Below are positions 54,374-63,390 of a stretch of 64,000 nucleotides of DNA, one piece after another. Source of the stretch: Streptomyces sp. Mut1 (lineage in GTDB: Bacteria; Actinomycetota; Actinomycetes; Streptomycetales; Streptomycetaceae); assembly GCF_030719295.1 (NCBI RefSeq), contig NZ_CP120997.1, forward strand, positions 6,024,001 through 6,088,000, given 5' to 3'. The translations under genes and the position numbers were made by a program. The notes under the pieces were generated by a model that was not told where the DNA came from, made no database searches, and worked only from the letters and a program-made list of their open reading frames with translations. The stretch's first letter is position 1; each line of letters begins with the position of its first letter.

Positions 54374-55051
54374 TCAGTCGGGTGGGACGGCTGGGTCGAT
54401 GATCCGATATCCCACGCCGGGTGTGGTGGCGATGACCGGGGGGTCGCCGAGTTTGCGGCGCAGGCGGCTGATGGTCACCGTGACCGTGTTGGTGAACGGG
54501 TCGGCGTGCTCGTCCCAGACCTGTTCGAGGAGGCCTTCCGCGCTGAGGAAGGCGGGGCTTGCGTTCAGGAGGGCTTCGAGTACCGCGAATTCCTTGACAG
54601 AGAGGTCGAGTTGGCGGCCGTCGCGGCTGGCGGTGTGGCGCATCGGGTCGAGTTCGATATCCGCCGCGCTCAGGGTGCGGGACCGGGCGGCGGGGCGACG
54701 GCGGGCCAGGGCGCGGATGCGCAGGACGAGTTCGGGAAAGTGGAAGGGCTTGGCGAGGTAGTCGTCAGCACCCAGGGTCAGGCCGCTGACGCGGTCGCCG
54801 GGTGAGTCGGCCGCGGTCAGCATCAGGACCATCACGCGGCCGTCCCGCTCGGTGATCATCTGGCAGAGAGTGTCGCCATGGATACCTGGCAGGTCGCGGT
54901 CGAGCACGACGACGTCGTACGCGTTGACGTCCAGCTTGGCCGCGGCGTCGAGCCCGTCGTGGGCCACGTCTACGGCCATGCCCTGGTCGCGCAGTCCCTC
55001 GGCGATGACTTCGGCGAGGGGGCGGGCGTCCTCGACCACCAGGACTCTCAA
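54374..55051 (-). CDS. OmpR-family response regulator (CutR-like paralogue)
   Basis: 225-aa regulator. The receiver begins MRVLVVEDARPLAEVIAEGL, with the phospho-acceptor Asp in VVVLDRDLPGIHG and the Lys of DDYLAKPFHFPEL. The winged-helix domain has LSVKEFAVLEALLNASPAFL and VWDEHADPFTNTVTVTISRL, ending PPVIATTPGVGYRI. The wording is strikingly similar to CutR in this same window. The probable TTG start overlaps the kinase stop (TTGA). It likely controls the divergent ABC exporter operon at 56.4 kb. Confidence 0.92.
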   Translation of the reverse strand: MRVLVVEDARPLAEVIAEGLRDQGMAVDVAHDGLDAAAKLDVNAYDVVVLDRDLPGIHGDTLCQMITERDGRVMVLMLTAADSPGDRVSGLTLGADDYLAKPFHFPELVLRIRALARRRPAARSRTLSAADIELDPMRHTASRDGRQLDLSVKEFAVLEALLNASPAFLSAEGLLEQVWDEHADPFTNTVTVTISRLRRKLGDPPVIATTPGVGYRIIDPAVPPD

Positions 55052-56307
55052 CGCGCCACGCCCGTCTCTGTGTCGGGGGCTTCCGCCGGCGCCCTGCCGT
55101 CCGTACGGGGGAGGGTGATCGTCACACGCAGGCCGCCGTCGGGCCGGGCGCGCAGGTCCAGGGTGCCGTGGTGGCCCTGGGTGATGGCCGCGACGATGGA
55201 GAGGCCGAGGCCGCTGCCCCGGCCGGTGCCGGTCCGGTCGGCGCCAAGGCGGCGAAAAGGTTGCGCGAGGTCCGCCACCCGCCGCTGGTCAAGGACCGGC
55301 CCGCTGGACTCGACGACGAGGGACACTGCGCCCGCGTCGTCTCCTTCGGCCCGTACCGCGACACTGATCCAGCCCCCGGGGTCGTTGTGCGCGATCGCGT
55401 TGTCGACCACGTTGTCGGCCACGCGGCGCAGCAGCGTCTGGCTGCCCCACACCCACGCGGAGCCGTCGCTCCGGTTTTCACGCACGGTCAGCCCCTTGGC
55501 CGCGATGTCCTTGGCCCGTCCGGTCAAGGCGGTCAGCGCGAGTTGGCCGAGGGCGAGGCGCGCCGAGTCGGTGAACTCGCCGTGCTGGGTGCGAGCCAGG
55601 ACGAGGAGACTCTCCAGCAGCCGGTCCACCTGGTCGAGTTCGGCGCGCATCCGGGCGGCCAGCGTGACCGTGGTCTCGGGTACCGGGCCCGGCTTGGCGA
55701 GGGCCACGTCGAGGGAGGCCCGCATCGTGGTGAGCGGGGTGCGCAGCTCGTGGGAGGCGTTGGCGACGAAGAGGCGCTGGGCGTCGAAGGAGCCCTCCAG
55801 GCGGCCGAGGAGGTCGTCGATGGTGTCGGCGAGATCCTTCACCTCGTCGCCGGGGCCGCCGATGGCCAGGCGTTCGTGCAAGCTGTCGGCGGTGATCCGG
55901 CGGGTGGCCGCAGTCATCACGCGCAGCGGGCGCAGCACCCGGCCGGCGACGAACCAACCGAGGCCGACCGAGATCACCACCATGACGCCGAGGGCGATAG
56001 CGGAGCCGATCACGATCTGCCGGGACTGGGTGTCGTGCGCCTGGGTCAGCTGCTGCTCCAGCTCGTCGATGCGGCCCTGGGCCTGTGCCGCCGTGGCGGG
56101 CTGACCGGTGCCGCCATCGGGGGCGGTCTGGCTGGAGCGCGATCCGCCGGATGCCGCCACGGCCGCGATGGCCAGCAGCGCCGTTCCCGACAGCAGGAAC
56201 AAAGTCACGTACAAGGCGGTGAAGCGGGTGCGGGCAGTGCCACGGCGCAGGCCGAGCCGGGCAGTCAGGCCCGCGAGCCGTCGGGACGGACCCCATTTCA
56301 TCCGCAT
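55048..56307 (-). CDS. Sensor histidine kinase paired with the CutR-like regulator
   Basis: 419-aa kinase. TM1 (TALYVTLFLLSGTALLAIAA), a short extracytoplasmic part with a Gln/Glu-rich coiled-coil (GRIDELEQQLTQAHDTQSRQ), TM2 (IGSAIALGVMVVISVGLGWF), HAMP, HisKA with VANASHELRTPLTTMRASLD and HATPase with VVDNAIAHN and GRGSGLGLSIVAAI. Unlike CutS, the sensor has no cysteine pair. ATG 56307 has a GAGGGGAG site; another ATG six bases on is also possible. Divergent from the ABC operon across about 120 bp, an arrangement seen for peptide- or antibiotic-sensing systems. Confidence 0.92.
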   Translation of the reverse strand: MRMKWGPSRRLAGLTARLGLRRGTARTRFTALYVTLFLLSGTALLAIAAVAASGGSRSSQTAPDGGTGQPATAAQAQGRIDELEQQLTQAHDTQSRQIVIGSAIALGVMVVISVGLGWFVAGRVLRPLRVMTAATRRITADSLHERLAIGGPGDEVKDLADTIDDLLGRLEGSFDAQRLFVANASHELRTPLTTMRASLDVALAKPGPVPETTVTLAARMRAELDQVDRLLESLLVLARTQHGEFTDSARLALGQLALTALTGRAKDIAAKGLTVRENRSDGSAWVWGSQTLLRRVADNVVDNAIAHNDPGGWISVAVRAEGDDAGAVSLVVESSGPVLDQRRVADLAQPFRRLGADRTGTGRGSGLGLSIVAAITQGHHGTLDLRARPDGGLRVTITLPRTDGRAPAEAPDTETGVAR

Positions 56308-56426
56308 GCTCCCCTCTCGCCACCGCACCAGGACACGTACACGGCCAGGCTAGGCCGAGGCGCCTAACAACGAGATGACAGTGACCGTTCGGCCCCTGTA
56401 ACTCGCTCCGTCACAGGGTGGAGCCC

Positions 56427-57374
56427 ATGAGTGATGAGAGTACGAAGGCGACGATCGAGGTCATCGGTCTGCGTAAACGCTTCGGACCACAGCTGGCTCT
56501 GGACGGGATGACGTTCACCGTGCGGCCCGGACGGGTGACCGGTTTCGTCGGCCCGAACGGCGCGGGCAAGTCCACCACCATGCGCGTGATCCTGGGCCTT
56601 GACGCAGCTGAGGAGGGAAAGGCCCTGGTCGACGGGGTGCCGTACCGCACCCTGCGTCGCCCGCTTCGGCATCTGGGGGCACTGCTCGACGCCTCCGCGC
56701 TGCAGCCGAGCCGCACCGCCCGTAACCACCTGCTGTGGCTGGCCCACTCACAGGGCGTGTCGGGCCGGCGGGTGGACGAGGTCATAGATCAGGCCGGCCT
56801 GGGCACGGCGGCCCGGCGCAAGGCCGGCGGCTTCTCGCTGGGCATGCGCCAGCGCCTGGGGATCGCGGCGGCGCTGCTCGGGGACCCGCCGGTGGTCATG
56901 CTGGACGAGCCGTTCAACGGCCTCGACCCCGACGGCATCGTGTGGATGCGCGGCTTCCTGTCGTCGCTGGCCCGGCAGGGCCGCGCCGTCCTGGTCTCCA
57001 GTCACCTGATGAGCGAACTCGAAGACACCGCGGACCATCTCGTGGTGATCGGCCGCGGCCGGGTCGTCGCGGACACCAGCGTGTCCGGGCTGCTCGCCGA
57101 GGCGTCCGGCGGCCGGGTCACCCTGCGTACCTCCGCGCCTCCGCGCGCCGCCCAGGTCCTGCACGGCGCGGGCGCCACCGTTCTCGCCACCGGCCCCGAC
57201 ACCCTCGGCGTCACGGGCCTGCCCGACGAGGAGATCGTGGCACTGCTCGCCCGGAACGGGGTGCCGTTCTCCCAGGTGTCCGCGCACCGGGCGACGCTCG
57301 AAGAGGCGTACATGGCGCTCACCCGGGACGCGGTGGAATACCGGGGCATCCCGGCGGGGGAGGCCACGCGATGA
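56427..57374 (+). CDS. ABC transporter ATP-binding protein (drug/peptide export type)
   Basis: 315-aa ATPase. Walker A GFVGPNGAGKSTTMRVILGL, signature FSLGMRQRLGIAAALLGDPP, Walker B VVMLDEPFNGLDPDGIVWMR, switch SSHLMSELEDTADHLVVI. The C-terminal ~90 residues form the extra domain typical of antibiotic-resistance and bacitracin-type exporters. ATG 56427 follows GGTGGAG. First gene of a three-gene operon, coupled to the first permease. Confidence 0.92.
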   Translation: MSDESTKATIEVIGLRKRFGPQLALDGMTFTVRPGRVTGFVGPNGAGKSTTMRVILGLDAAEEGKALVDGVPYRTLRRPLRHLGALLDASALQPSRTARNHLLWLAHSQGVSGRRVDEVIDQAGLGTAARRKAGGFSLGMRQRLGIAAALLGDPPVVMLDEPFNGLDPDGIVWMRGFLSSLARQGRAVLVSSHLMSELEDTADHLVVIGRGRVVADTSVSGLLAEASGGRVTLRTSAPPRAAQVLHGAGATVLATGPDTLGVTGLPDEEIVALLARNGVPFSQVSAHRATLEEAYMALTRDAVEYRGIPAGEATR

Positions 57375-58933
57375 CAGCCACCCTCACCCCCCGCCCCCCG
57401 GCCACAGGGCGCGCTGAGCGGAGCGGGTTCCTCAGGACGCTGCACGCCGAGTGGACGAAGTTCCGCACGGTACGCGGCTGGGTCCTCGCCATGGCAGGGG
57501 CGCTCCTGGTGACGATCATGGTCGGCCTGCTCGGCACGGCCGCCCCCACCCCTGGCGGTCGCGGCGCCGACTCCGCCTCGTACCCGAAGGGACCCGGCGG
57601 CGAGGCCGTCAACGACAGCTTCTACTTCGTCCACAAGACGCTCACCGGCGACGGCACCCTCACCGTTCCCCTGCGGTCGCTGACCGGTGTGGCCGACACA
57701 GGGCCAGGCAAGACGGCCCAGGGCGCCCAGCCCTGGGCGAAGACCGGGATCATCGTGAAGGAAAGCCTCACCCAGGGATCCCCGTACGCGGCAGTCATGG
57801 CCACCGGCGGCCACGGCGTGCGCATGCAGTACGACTACACGCACGACACGACGGGTCCTTCCGGCAAGGTCACCCAGGAGTCCCCGCGCTGGCTGCGCCT
57901 GGTCCGCTCCGGCGACAGCCTCACCGGTTACGCCTCCACCGACGGCTCCCACTGGACCACGGTCGGCCATGCGAAGCTGCCGGGGCTTGCGCGCACCGTG
58001 CAGGCCGGGCTCTTCGCCACGTCACCGCAGGCGAAGCAGGACACCGCGGCGGGCACGGGCTTCAGCCCCGCCGTGGCCACCGGCACCTTCGGCCGTCCCG
58101 GCCTCACCGGTGGCTGGTCCCAGAGCGTGTGGAGCGGCACACAGGTGGGTGGCGACGCGGGCACGTCCGGCAGCTACACGAACACCACCGAGGGCGGCTT
58201 CACCCAGACCGACGGCGGCGGGTTCACCGTGACCGGGGCCGGTGACATCGCACCGGTCGTCGGCGGGCCCGCCATGGGCGTCGGCTTCTCCGTCGAGAAC
58301 TTCCTCGTCGGCACCTTCGCCGGGCTGATCGTGGTGATCGCCGTGGGCACGGTGTTCATCACCGGCGAGTACCGGCGCGGTCTGCTGCGTACGACCATGG
58401 CGGCAACCCCACTGCGGGGCCGGGTACTTGGTGCCAAGGCGCTGGTGACCGGGGGCATCGCGTTCGCCATCGGCCTGGTGGCCGCCGCGATCACCGTTCC
58501 CATCGGGGAACGCAGCGCGCGCGGCAGGGGCTTCCATGTCTTCCCCATCACGTCGGCGACCGAAGTGCGCGTCATGGTCGGCACCGGCCTGCTCTGCGCA
58601 GCCACCGCCGTGCTCGCTCTCGGCGTCGGCGCCCTGCTGCGGCGCAGCGGCACGGCGGTCGCCCTGGTCATCGCGTCGATCGTGCTGCCCTTCCTGCTCG
58701 CCGCCTCCGGCGTACTGCCCCCGGGCGTCTCGGAGTGGCTGCTGCGGGTGACCCCGGCTGCGGGCTTCGCCATCCAGCAGACCCTGCCGCAGTACGCGCA
58801 GGTGCTCAGCGTGTACGAACCGTCGACCGGCTACTACCCCCTGGCACCATGGGCCGGCCTCGCCGTGCTGTGCGGATATGCCACGCTCGCCTTCGGTCTG
58901 GCCGTGGTGCAGCTGCGCGGGCGGGACGTATGA
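57371..58933 (+). CDS. ABC-2 permease with a lectin-like DUF1349 extracellular insertion
   Basis: 520-aa permease. TM1 (VRGWVLAMAGALLVTIMVGL) is followed by a ~260-residue extracytoplasmic region before the remaining five or so helices (from NFLVGTFAGLIVVIAVGTVF). The insertion includes PRWLRLVRSGDSLTGYASTD-GSHW and AGLFATSPQ, the hallmarks of the concanavalin-like DUF1349 domain. A standard ABC-2 permease lacks it. The loop may bind a glycan or cell-wall ligand (inference). Coupled to both neighbours by ATGA overlaps. Confidence 0.88.
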   Translation: MTATLTPRPPATGRAERSGFLRTLHAEWTKFRTVRGWVLAMAGALLVTIMVGLLGTAAPTPGGRGADSASYPKGPGGEAVNDSFYFVHKTLTGDGTLTVPLRSLTGVADTGPGKTAQGAQPWAKTGIIVKESLTQGSPYAAVMATGGHGVRMQYDYTHDTTGPSGKVTQESPRWLRLVRSGDSLTGYASTDGSHWTTVGHAKLPGLARTVQAGLFATSPQAKQDTAAGTGFSPAVATGTFGRPGLTGGWSQSVWSGTQVGGDAGTSGSYTNTTEGGFTQTDGGGFTVTGAGDIAPVVGGPAMGVGFSVENFLVGTFAGLIVVIAVGTVFITGEYRRGLLRTTMAATPLRGRVLGAKALVTGGIAFAIGLVAAAITVPIGERSARGRGFHVFPITSATEVRVMVGTGLLCAATAVLALGVGALLRRSGTAVALVIASIVLPFLLAASGVLPPGVSEWLLRVTPAAGFAIQQTLPQYAQVLSVYEPSTGYYPLAPWAGLAVLCGYATLAFGLAVVQLRGRDV

Positions 58934-59766
58934 GTCTCCTGAGAAGTGCACGACTCACGAGCACGGCGGACCACGCGTGGCGAGGGGACTTCGGCCGCGC
59001 CCTGCTCGCGGAGTGGACAAAGCTGCGCACCACAGGAGACATGGGCAGGTTGCTCCTGCTCGCCGTCGCGCTGACCGTGGCCCTCGGCTGCGGCACCGCC
59101 AAGGCCGTGAAGTGCCCGGATACGGGGTGCGGCCAGGACGCCGTCAAGCTCGCCCTGACCGGCGTCACCGTCGGGCAGGCGGTCATCGCCGTCCTCGCGG
59201 TGCTGGCCGTCAGCGGCGAGTACGGCACCGGAATGATCCGCACCACACTCACGGCGGTGCCGAACCGGCTCACCGTCCTCACCGCCAAGGCGACGGTCCT
59301 CACCACGGTCGTCCTGATCTCCGGGACAGCTGCCGTCCTCGCCTCACTCCTCGCCGGCCGCTACATCCTGCCCGGCAACGGATTCACCGAGGCCCACGGC
59401 TACGCCCCGCTGTCCCTGGCCGACAGCCCGACCCTGCGCGCGGCCGTGGGCTCGGTCCTCTACCTCGTCCTGATCGCCCTGATCGGCCTCGGCGTCGCGA
59501 CGGCGGTACGGGAGGCGGCGACCGCCATCGGGATCGTACTGGGGCTGCTCTATCTCTTCCCGATCGTCACCCAGGTGGTCAACGACCCGGAGTGGCAACG
59601 GCACCTTCAGCAGATCTCGCCCATGACCGCCGGACTCGCGGTCCAAGCCACCATCCATCTGCACGAGCTGCCCATCGGCCCATGGGCCGGCCTGGGCGTA
59701 CTCGCCACGTGGGCCGCGGCCGCGCTGCTGGTCGGCAGCCTGCTGCTGCACAGGCGCGACGCGTAG
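58930..59766 (+). CDS. ABC-2 type permease
   Basis: 278-aa second permease of the exporter with six hydrophobic segments (for example LLLLAVALTVALGCGTAKAV, AVIAVLAVLAVSGEYGTGMI, LYLVLIALIGLGVATAVREA). The first loop carries two cysteines (KCPDTGCGQD) likely outside the membrane. The SGEYGTGMIRTTLTAVPNR motif is shared with the first permease (TGEYRRGLLRTTMAATP), so they are related and form the heteromeric membrane part. A strong terminator follows 86 bp downstream. Confidence 0.9.
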   Translation: MSLLRSARLTSTADHAWRGDFGRALLAEWTKLRTTGDMGRLLLLAVALTVALGCGTAKAVKCPDTGCGQDAVKLALTGVTVGQAVIAVLAVLAVSGEYGTGMIRTTLTAVPNRLTVLTAKATVLTTVVLISGTAAVLASLLAGRYILPGNGFTEAHGYAPLSLADSPTLRAAVGSVLYLVLIALIGLGVATAVREAATAIGIVLGLLYLFPIVTQVVNDPEWQRHLQQISPMTAGLAVQATIHLHELPIGPWAGLGVLATWAAAALLVGSLLLHRRDA

Positions 59767-59851
59767 CCGAATCGAGCCGACCACGAGCGCGGTGGATTCG
59801 GGCCCCTACCCGGCCCGGCGCCATACCGCTCAACGATCCAGCCGAGCGGGA

Positions 59852-59904
59852 GCGACGCCGGGCGGGCGGGTCTTCAGGATGCCGACCCGCCCGCCCGGCG
59901 TCGC
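59852..59904 (+). terminator. Perfect 21-bp hairpin terminator of the ABC operon
   Basis: Positions 59852-59872 pair without mismatch with 59884-59904 around an 11-base loop. The remaining DNA to 60111 has only a short minus-strand frame (MQATALLDTQLPRARARATV, from 60085) that may be a passenger fragment of the Tn3 relic. Confidence 0.9.
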
Positions 59905-60111
59905 CGATCGGGCGGCTTCCGCCTCGGGCACGGTGCGGGGGCCGGGCACTATGGACACCGCGGCGGCGAGGGCGGTGGGCGGCGCGGTCCTCGGAGGGAA
60001 GGCGCCACCAGGCCGGTGACGTCACCACGGTGGCCCGCGCGCGGGCCCTGGGGAGCTGGGTGTCGAGGAGGGCGGTGGCCTGCATGACGGGGGTCCCTTC
60101 GGCAAAGGTGG

Positions 60112-60790
60112 TCAGGCCGCCTGGCCGAAGCCGGCCACGGACGGGTCCTGCTCGCGCAGCGGGGCGAAGTCGACGTCGAGCTTCGGGTCGTACGCGTCGG
60201 GTTGGATGCCGAGTTCGTGCGTGGAGTACTCGCCGAACCGGTTGATGTGTTCGGCCAGGTACGGCGCGATGTGCGCCAGGAACTCCGGGTCGATCGTCCA
60301 GCCCTCCTCCAGCAGCTGCCGCACGATCTCCGCGATGTCCAGGGCGTTGTGGAAGATCACCGCGTTCGTGAGCAGCGCGTTGAACTTCATCGCCTTCTCC
60401 TGCTCTACGGGGTCGTTGTCGGCGATGATGCCGCGGTTGCCGAATCAGGTCCGCGGGCCGGTTCTTCGACGCCGCCTCCCGGCGGATCGACTCCTCGGCG
60501 ATCCGCCGGGCCCGCACCTGGCCGTAGGCCACGCCGACCCGCTGCCGAACCAGCCCCCGGTGGTTCTTCACGGTCTTCGCCGCCCGGTACACCGGCAGCG
60601 TGCCCTCCGGCAGCTCCACCGCCCGCCGCACGAACTCCGCCACCGCCTCCGGGATGTCCTCCGCCTTCGGGAAGCACCCCATGCGCTGATACGACTTCAG
60701 CGTCAGCAGCAGGGCCAGAAGATGCTCATCGCTGTCCGTTCGATCGAGGTCACAACCCACCCCAAGCCCCAGATGACAGTCAGCATCACC
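60112..60790 (-). pseudogene. Tn3-family transposase with internal deletion
   Basis: Two pieces of one transposase in different frames. The N-terminal part reads SDEHLLALLLTLKSYQRMGC, RAVELPEGTLPVYRAAKTVK and REAASKNRPADLI. The C-terminal part reads MKFNALLTNAVIFHNALDIA and LAHIAPYLAEHINRFGEYST. These are the two ends of a ~1000-aa Tn3 TnpA; the catalytic middle is gone, joined near 60450. Terminal inverted repeats were not found by eye. Confidence 0.85.
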
Positions 60791-61160
60791 ACCAACGAGA
60801 CTGAGCCGAACGGGTGACGGGCCGGGCCCCCATGCCTTCAAGATCATCCCGCGGCCCCTTTTGGGCTCACCTCGGCGATACCCCGGGTACGCGGATCGGC
60901 GTCCCACTGGTCCGTGGGGCACTCGTCGTCGTCGCCGCCGATGCCGATGGGCGGCGGTCGGTGCGGGCGGACCAGGCCGTTGTCTGGCCGCCTGGAGCGC
61001 CTCGCAGGCGCAGCGGCGGAATTTCGGGCCGAGTTCGTGGTTACGGCCGTGTCCGAACGCGTGGCGGCGTCGGAGATGGCGAGCCCGAGGAGACCGTGGA
61101 AGCCGCGAGCCCGCTGCCGGAACTCTGCACCACGAGGCTGATGGAAGCGGGCCCAGACGT
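60791..61160. other. Gene-free stretch between Tn3 relic and SMP-30-like gene
   Basis: 370 bp. Open frames on both strands show no motif, ribosome site or similarity I can recognise. Probably transposon-flanking debris. Confidence 0.4.
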
Positions 61161-61189
61161 CGCCGCCCGCCCTCCCCGGGCGGGCGGCG
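61161..61189 (-). terminator. Perfect 12-bp hairpin terminator of the SMP-30-like gene
   Basis: CGCCGCCCGCCC at 61161-61172 pairs with 61178-61189 around TCCCC, 31 bases past the stop of the minus-strand gene. Confidence 0.85.
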
Positions 61190-61219
61190 CTGCCTTCGAA
61201 GCGCCCTCCGGGACAGGGC

Positions 61220-62248
61220 TCAGCCGTGGTGGCGGTGCAGGCGGGCGCGCAGGAGGTTCGGGTCGGCGGCCGTGGTGTAGGCGGCGCTGAGCACGTACAC
61301 CTCCGTGCCGCGCAGGGCGACGGCGGTGGGGTTCTGGAGTCCGTCGCCGGCGTCCAGGACGGTGGTGCTGGTGCCGTCGGGCTGGATACGGACGACCTTG
61401 TTGGGGGCGTTGAGCGTGGCGAGTACCTCATTGCCGCGGCCGGTGAACGCGAAGTCGTCGATGCCCACCAGGCCTGTTGCCCTCACCTGCGGCTTTCCTG
61501 CCCGGTTTCCGTGACGGATCGGGATGCGCAGGAGGGTGCCCTTGTCGAGGTTGGTCACCCACAGCGCGCCGTCGTGCACCTTCGCGCCGTTGGCTCCGAG
61601 GAAGTCGGTCGAGGCGAGTTCGGGCGCGGTAGACCAGGCGGTGGGCCGGCCCCCGGAGAGCGGCACGGTCCAGATGGTGCCCAGCACCGAGTCGGTGATG
61701 TAGAGCCGCTTGCTGTGCCGGTCCAGTGCCAGGCCGTTGGGCAGGCCGTCCGCCGGCAGCGCGGCGATGCGCTTCGGAGCGTGCCCGGGACGCAGCCGCC
61801 ACAGGCCCGTCAGGTCGGCGGTACCGGTCGCGTACAGCACGTATGTGGCGCCGTCCGGAGCGTGGACGATGCCGGTGGTCAGGGGGAAGCGCAGGGCGGG
61901 CGTATTGACTCCGCCGTCGGCGGGCGCGGGCAGCGTAGCCAGGACGCGGGTGGCACCCCGGGGTGTGATCCGGGCGACCTGGCGGGCGGCGGCGAACGTG
62001 ACGTCTGCCGTGCCGTCGGGCAGCAGCGCGATGTTCTCCGGCATCTGGCGCGCGTCCAGGTCGAAGTGGGTGGCGATCCGCACGTCGCTCAGGAACCCCG
62101 GAGACGCCGCGGCGCTGTGGGCGGGCGGTGCGGCGTAGGTCGTCGCCGGTGCCGCATGGGCGGGCAGGGCCAGTGCGGAAGCGGTGGCGGCCATCAGAGC
62201 GACCGCCGTGATGATCTTGCTGCTTCGTCGGCTGATTCGCTGGGACAT
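61220..62248 (-). CDS. Secreted SMP-30/gluconolactonase-like beta-propeller protein
   Basis: 342-aa exported protein. Signal peptide with basic start and hydrophobic core (IITAVALMAATASALALPAH), cleavage near AHAAPA. The mature chain has repeated propeller blades: PENIALLPDGTADVTFAAAR, GIVHAPDGATYVLYATGTAD, LPNGLALDRHSKRLYITDSV (the NGLALD and TDSV signatures of SMP-30), GAKVHDGALWVTNLDKGTLL and NPTAVALRGTEVYVLSAAY. It may hydrolyse a lactone or bind a small molecule outside the cell. ATG 62248 follows AAGGA; earlier in-frame starts would mask the signal peptide. The HTH regulator gene begins upstream on the same strand. Confidence 0.87.
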   Translation of the reverse strand: MSQRISRRSSKIITAVALMAATASALALPAHAAPATTYAAPPAHSAAASPGFLSDVRIATHFDLDARQMPENIALLPDGTADVTFAAARQVARITPRGATRVLATLPAPADGGVNTPALRFPLTTGIVHAPDGATYVLYATGTADLTGLWRLRPGHAPKRIAALPADGLPNGLALDRHSKRLYITDSVLGTIWTVPLSGGRPTAWSTAPELASTDFLGANGAKVHDGALWVTNLDKGTLLRIPIRHGNRAGKPQVRATGLVGIDDFAFTGRGNEVLATLNAPNKVVRIQPDGTSTTVLDAGDGLQNPTAVALRGTEVYVLSAAYTTAADPNLLRARLHRHHG

Positions 62249-62331
62249 GGGTTCCTTCACTCTCACTGTTTTCGGGCAGGCGGTAGCCGCGACGCGGCGG
62301 TGCCGGGGTGATGGTGGTCGAGGGGGCCGGT

Positions 62332-63237
62332 TCAGATGGTGTCGGCGCTCGCGTCGGCGTCCGTGCGCGGGGAGGCCGCTTCCCGTGACGCGGTGCCGTG
62401 GGCGAGCAGCTTCAGCGCCGTCTCGGAAGGGGAGCCGGGGACCGTTGTGGCGATCACCACGGCCGGACCGCTCCCCTGCGGGCTCTGGAGCGTCTGCTGA
62501 GTGACGGTCAGGGTCCCGACCGTGGGGTGGTGCATCTCGTAATCGGCGACGTCGCAGGCCAGGATCCGGTGATCCGCCCACATGGTGGCGAACTCCGGGC
62601 TGCGCATGATCAGTTCGCCGACGAGCCCGGCCAGCAGCGGATCGTCCGGGTACCGGCCGGCGGTCAGGCGCAGGTTGCCGACCACGGCCTTGGCCTTGGC
62701 GGGCCAATCGGTATAGAGGTCGCGGGTGTGCGCGTCGAGGAACACCAGCTTGGCCATGTTCGGCCGACAGCCCGGTTCCGCGGGGGCGCCCTGGTCGAGA
62801 TGGCCGGCGAACAACGCATGACCTTGGGTGTTCCAGGCCAGAACGTCACTGCGCCGGCCCAAGGCGATGGCGGGAGTGCCTCCCAGTGCTGTCAGCAACG
62901 CGCTGGTAGCCGGGGTGATGCGCTCAGGACGGGGACGGGGTGCGGCCTTGCCTCGCTTCGGTGCACGGGCGAGCTCGTGCAGATGGGCCCGCTCGGACTC
63001 ATCCAGACGCAGGGCGGACGCGATGGCATCGAGCACCTCGCGGGAGGCGTTGCGCGACTGGCCCTGTTCAAGCCGGGCGTAGTACGGCGCACTGATGCCC
63101 GCGAGCATGGCCAGCTCCTCCCTCCGCAGCCCCGGCACCCGGCGCCGCTCGCCGTAGGTCCGCAGCCCGACGTCGTCGGGTCGCAGAAGGCTCCGGCGTG
63201 CGTGGAGGAAGTCGGCGAGCTGCCCGTGCTTGTCCAT
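62332..63237 (-). CDS. XRE-family HTH regulator with MmyB-like ligand-binding domain
   Basis: 301-aa transcription factor. The N-terminal helix-turn-helix is RREELAMLAGISAPYYARLE (about residues 38-57), preceded by the typical DFLHARRSLLRPDDVGL. The C-terminal MmyB/PAS-like domain contains TPAIALGRRSDVLAWNTQGH-AL, MAKLVFLDAHTRDLYTDW and HHPTVGTLTVTQQTLQSP. Such regulators commonly control a neighbouring metabolic gene; here the candidates are the SMP-30-like gene downstream and the divergent SRPBCC gene. ATG 63237. Confidence 0.93.
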   Translation of the reverse strand: MDKHGQLADFLHARRSLLRPDDVGLRTYGERRRVPGLRREELAMLAGISAPYYARLEQGQSRNASREVLDAIASALRLDESERAHLHELARAPKRGKAAPRPRPERITPATSALLTALGGTPAIALGRRSDVLAWNTQGHALFAGHLDQGAPAEPGCRPNMAKLVFLDAHTRDLYTDWPAKAKAVVGNLRLTAGRYPDDPLLAGLVGELIMRSPEFATMWADHRILACDVADYEMHHPTVGTLTVTQQTLQSPQGSGPAVVIATTVPGSPSETALKLLAHGTASREAASPRTDADASADTI

Positions 63238-63390
63238 GGAAACGAGTATGCGCGGCACCACTGAGCCGCGCCTCACCCTGCTGGGGTGCGGATCCGCAGG
63301 GTCTGGCTGCTCCCCGTACCCGGCCCCCAGGATGAGCCGGCAACAGGCTCGTCCGCCGACGGGCCAGGGCGAACAACTTATGGAGCAGTC

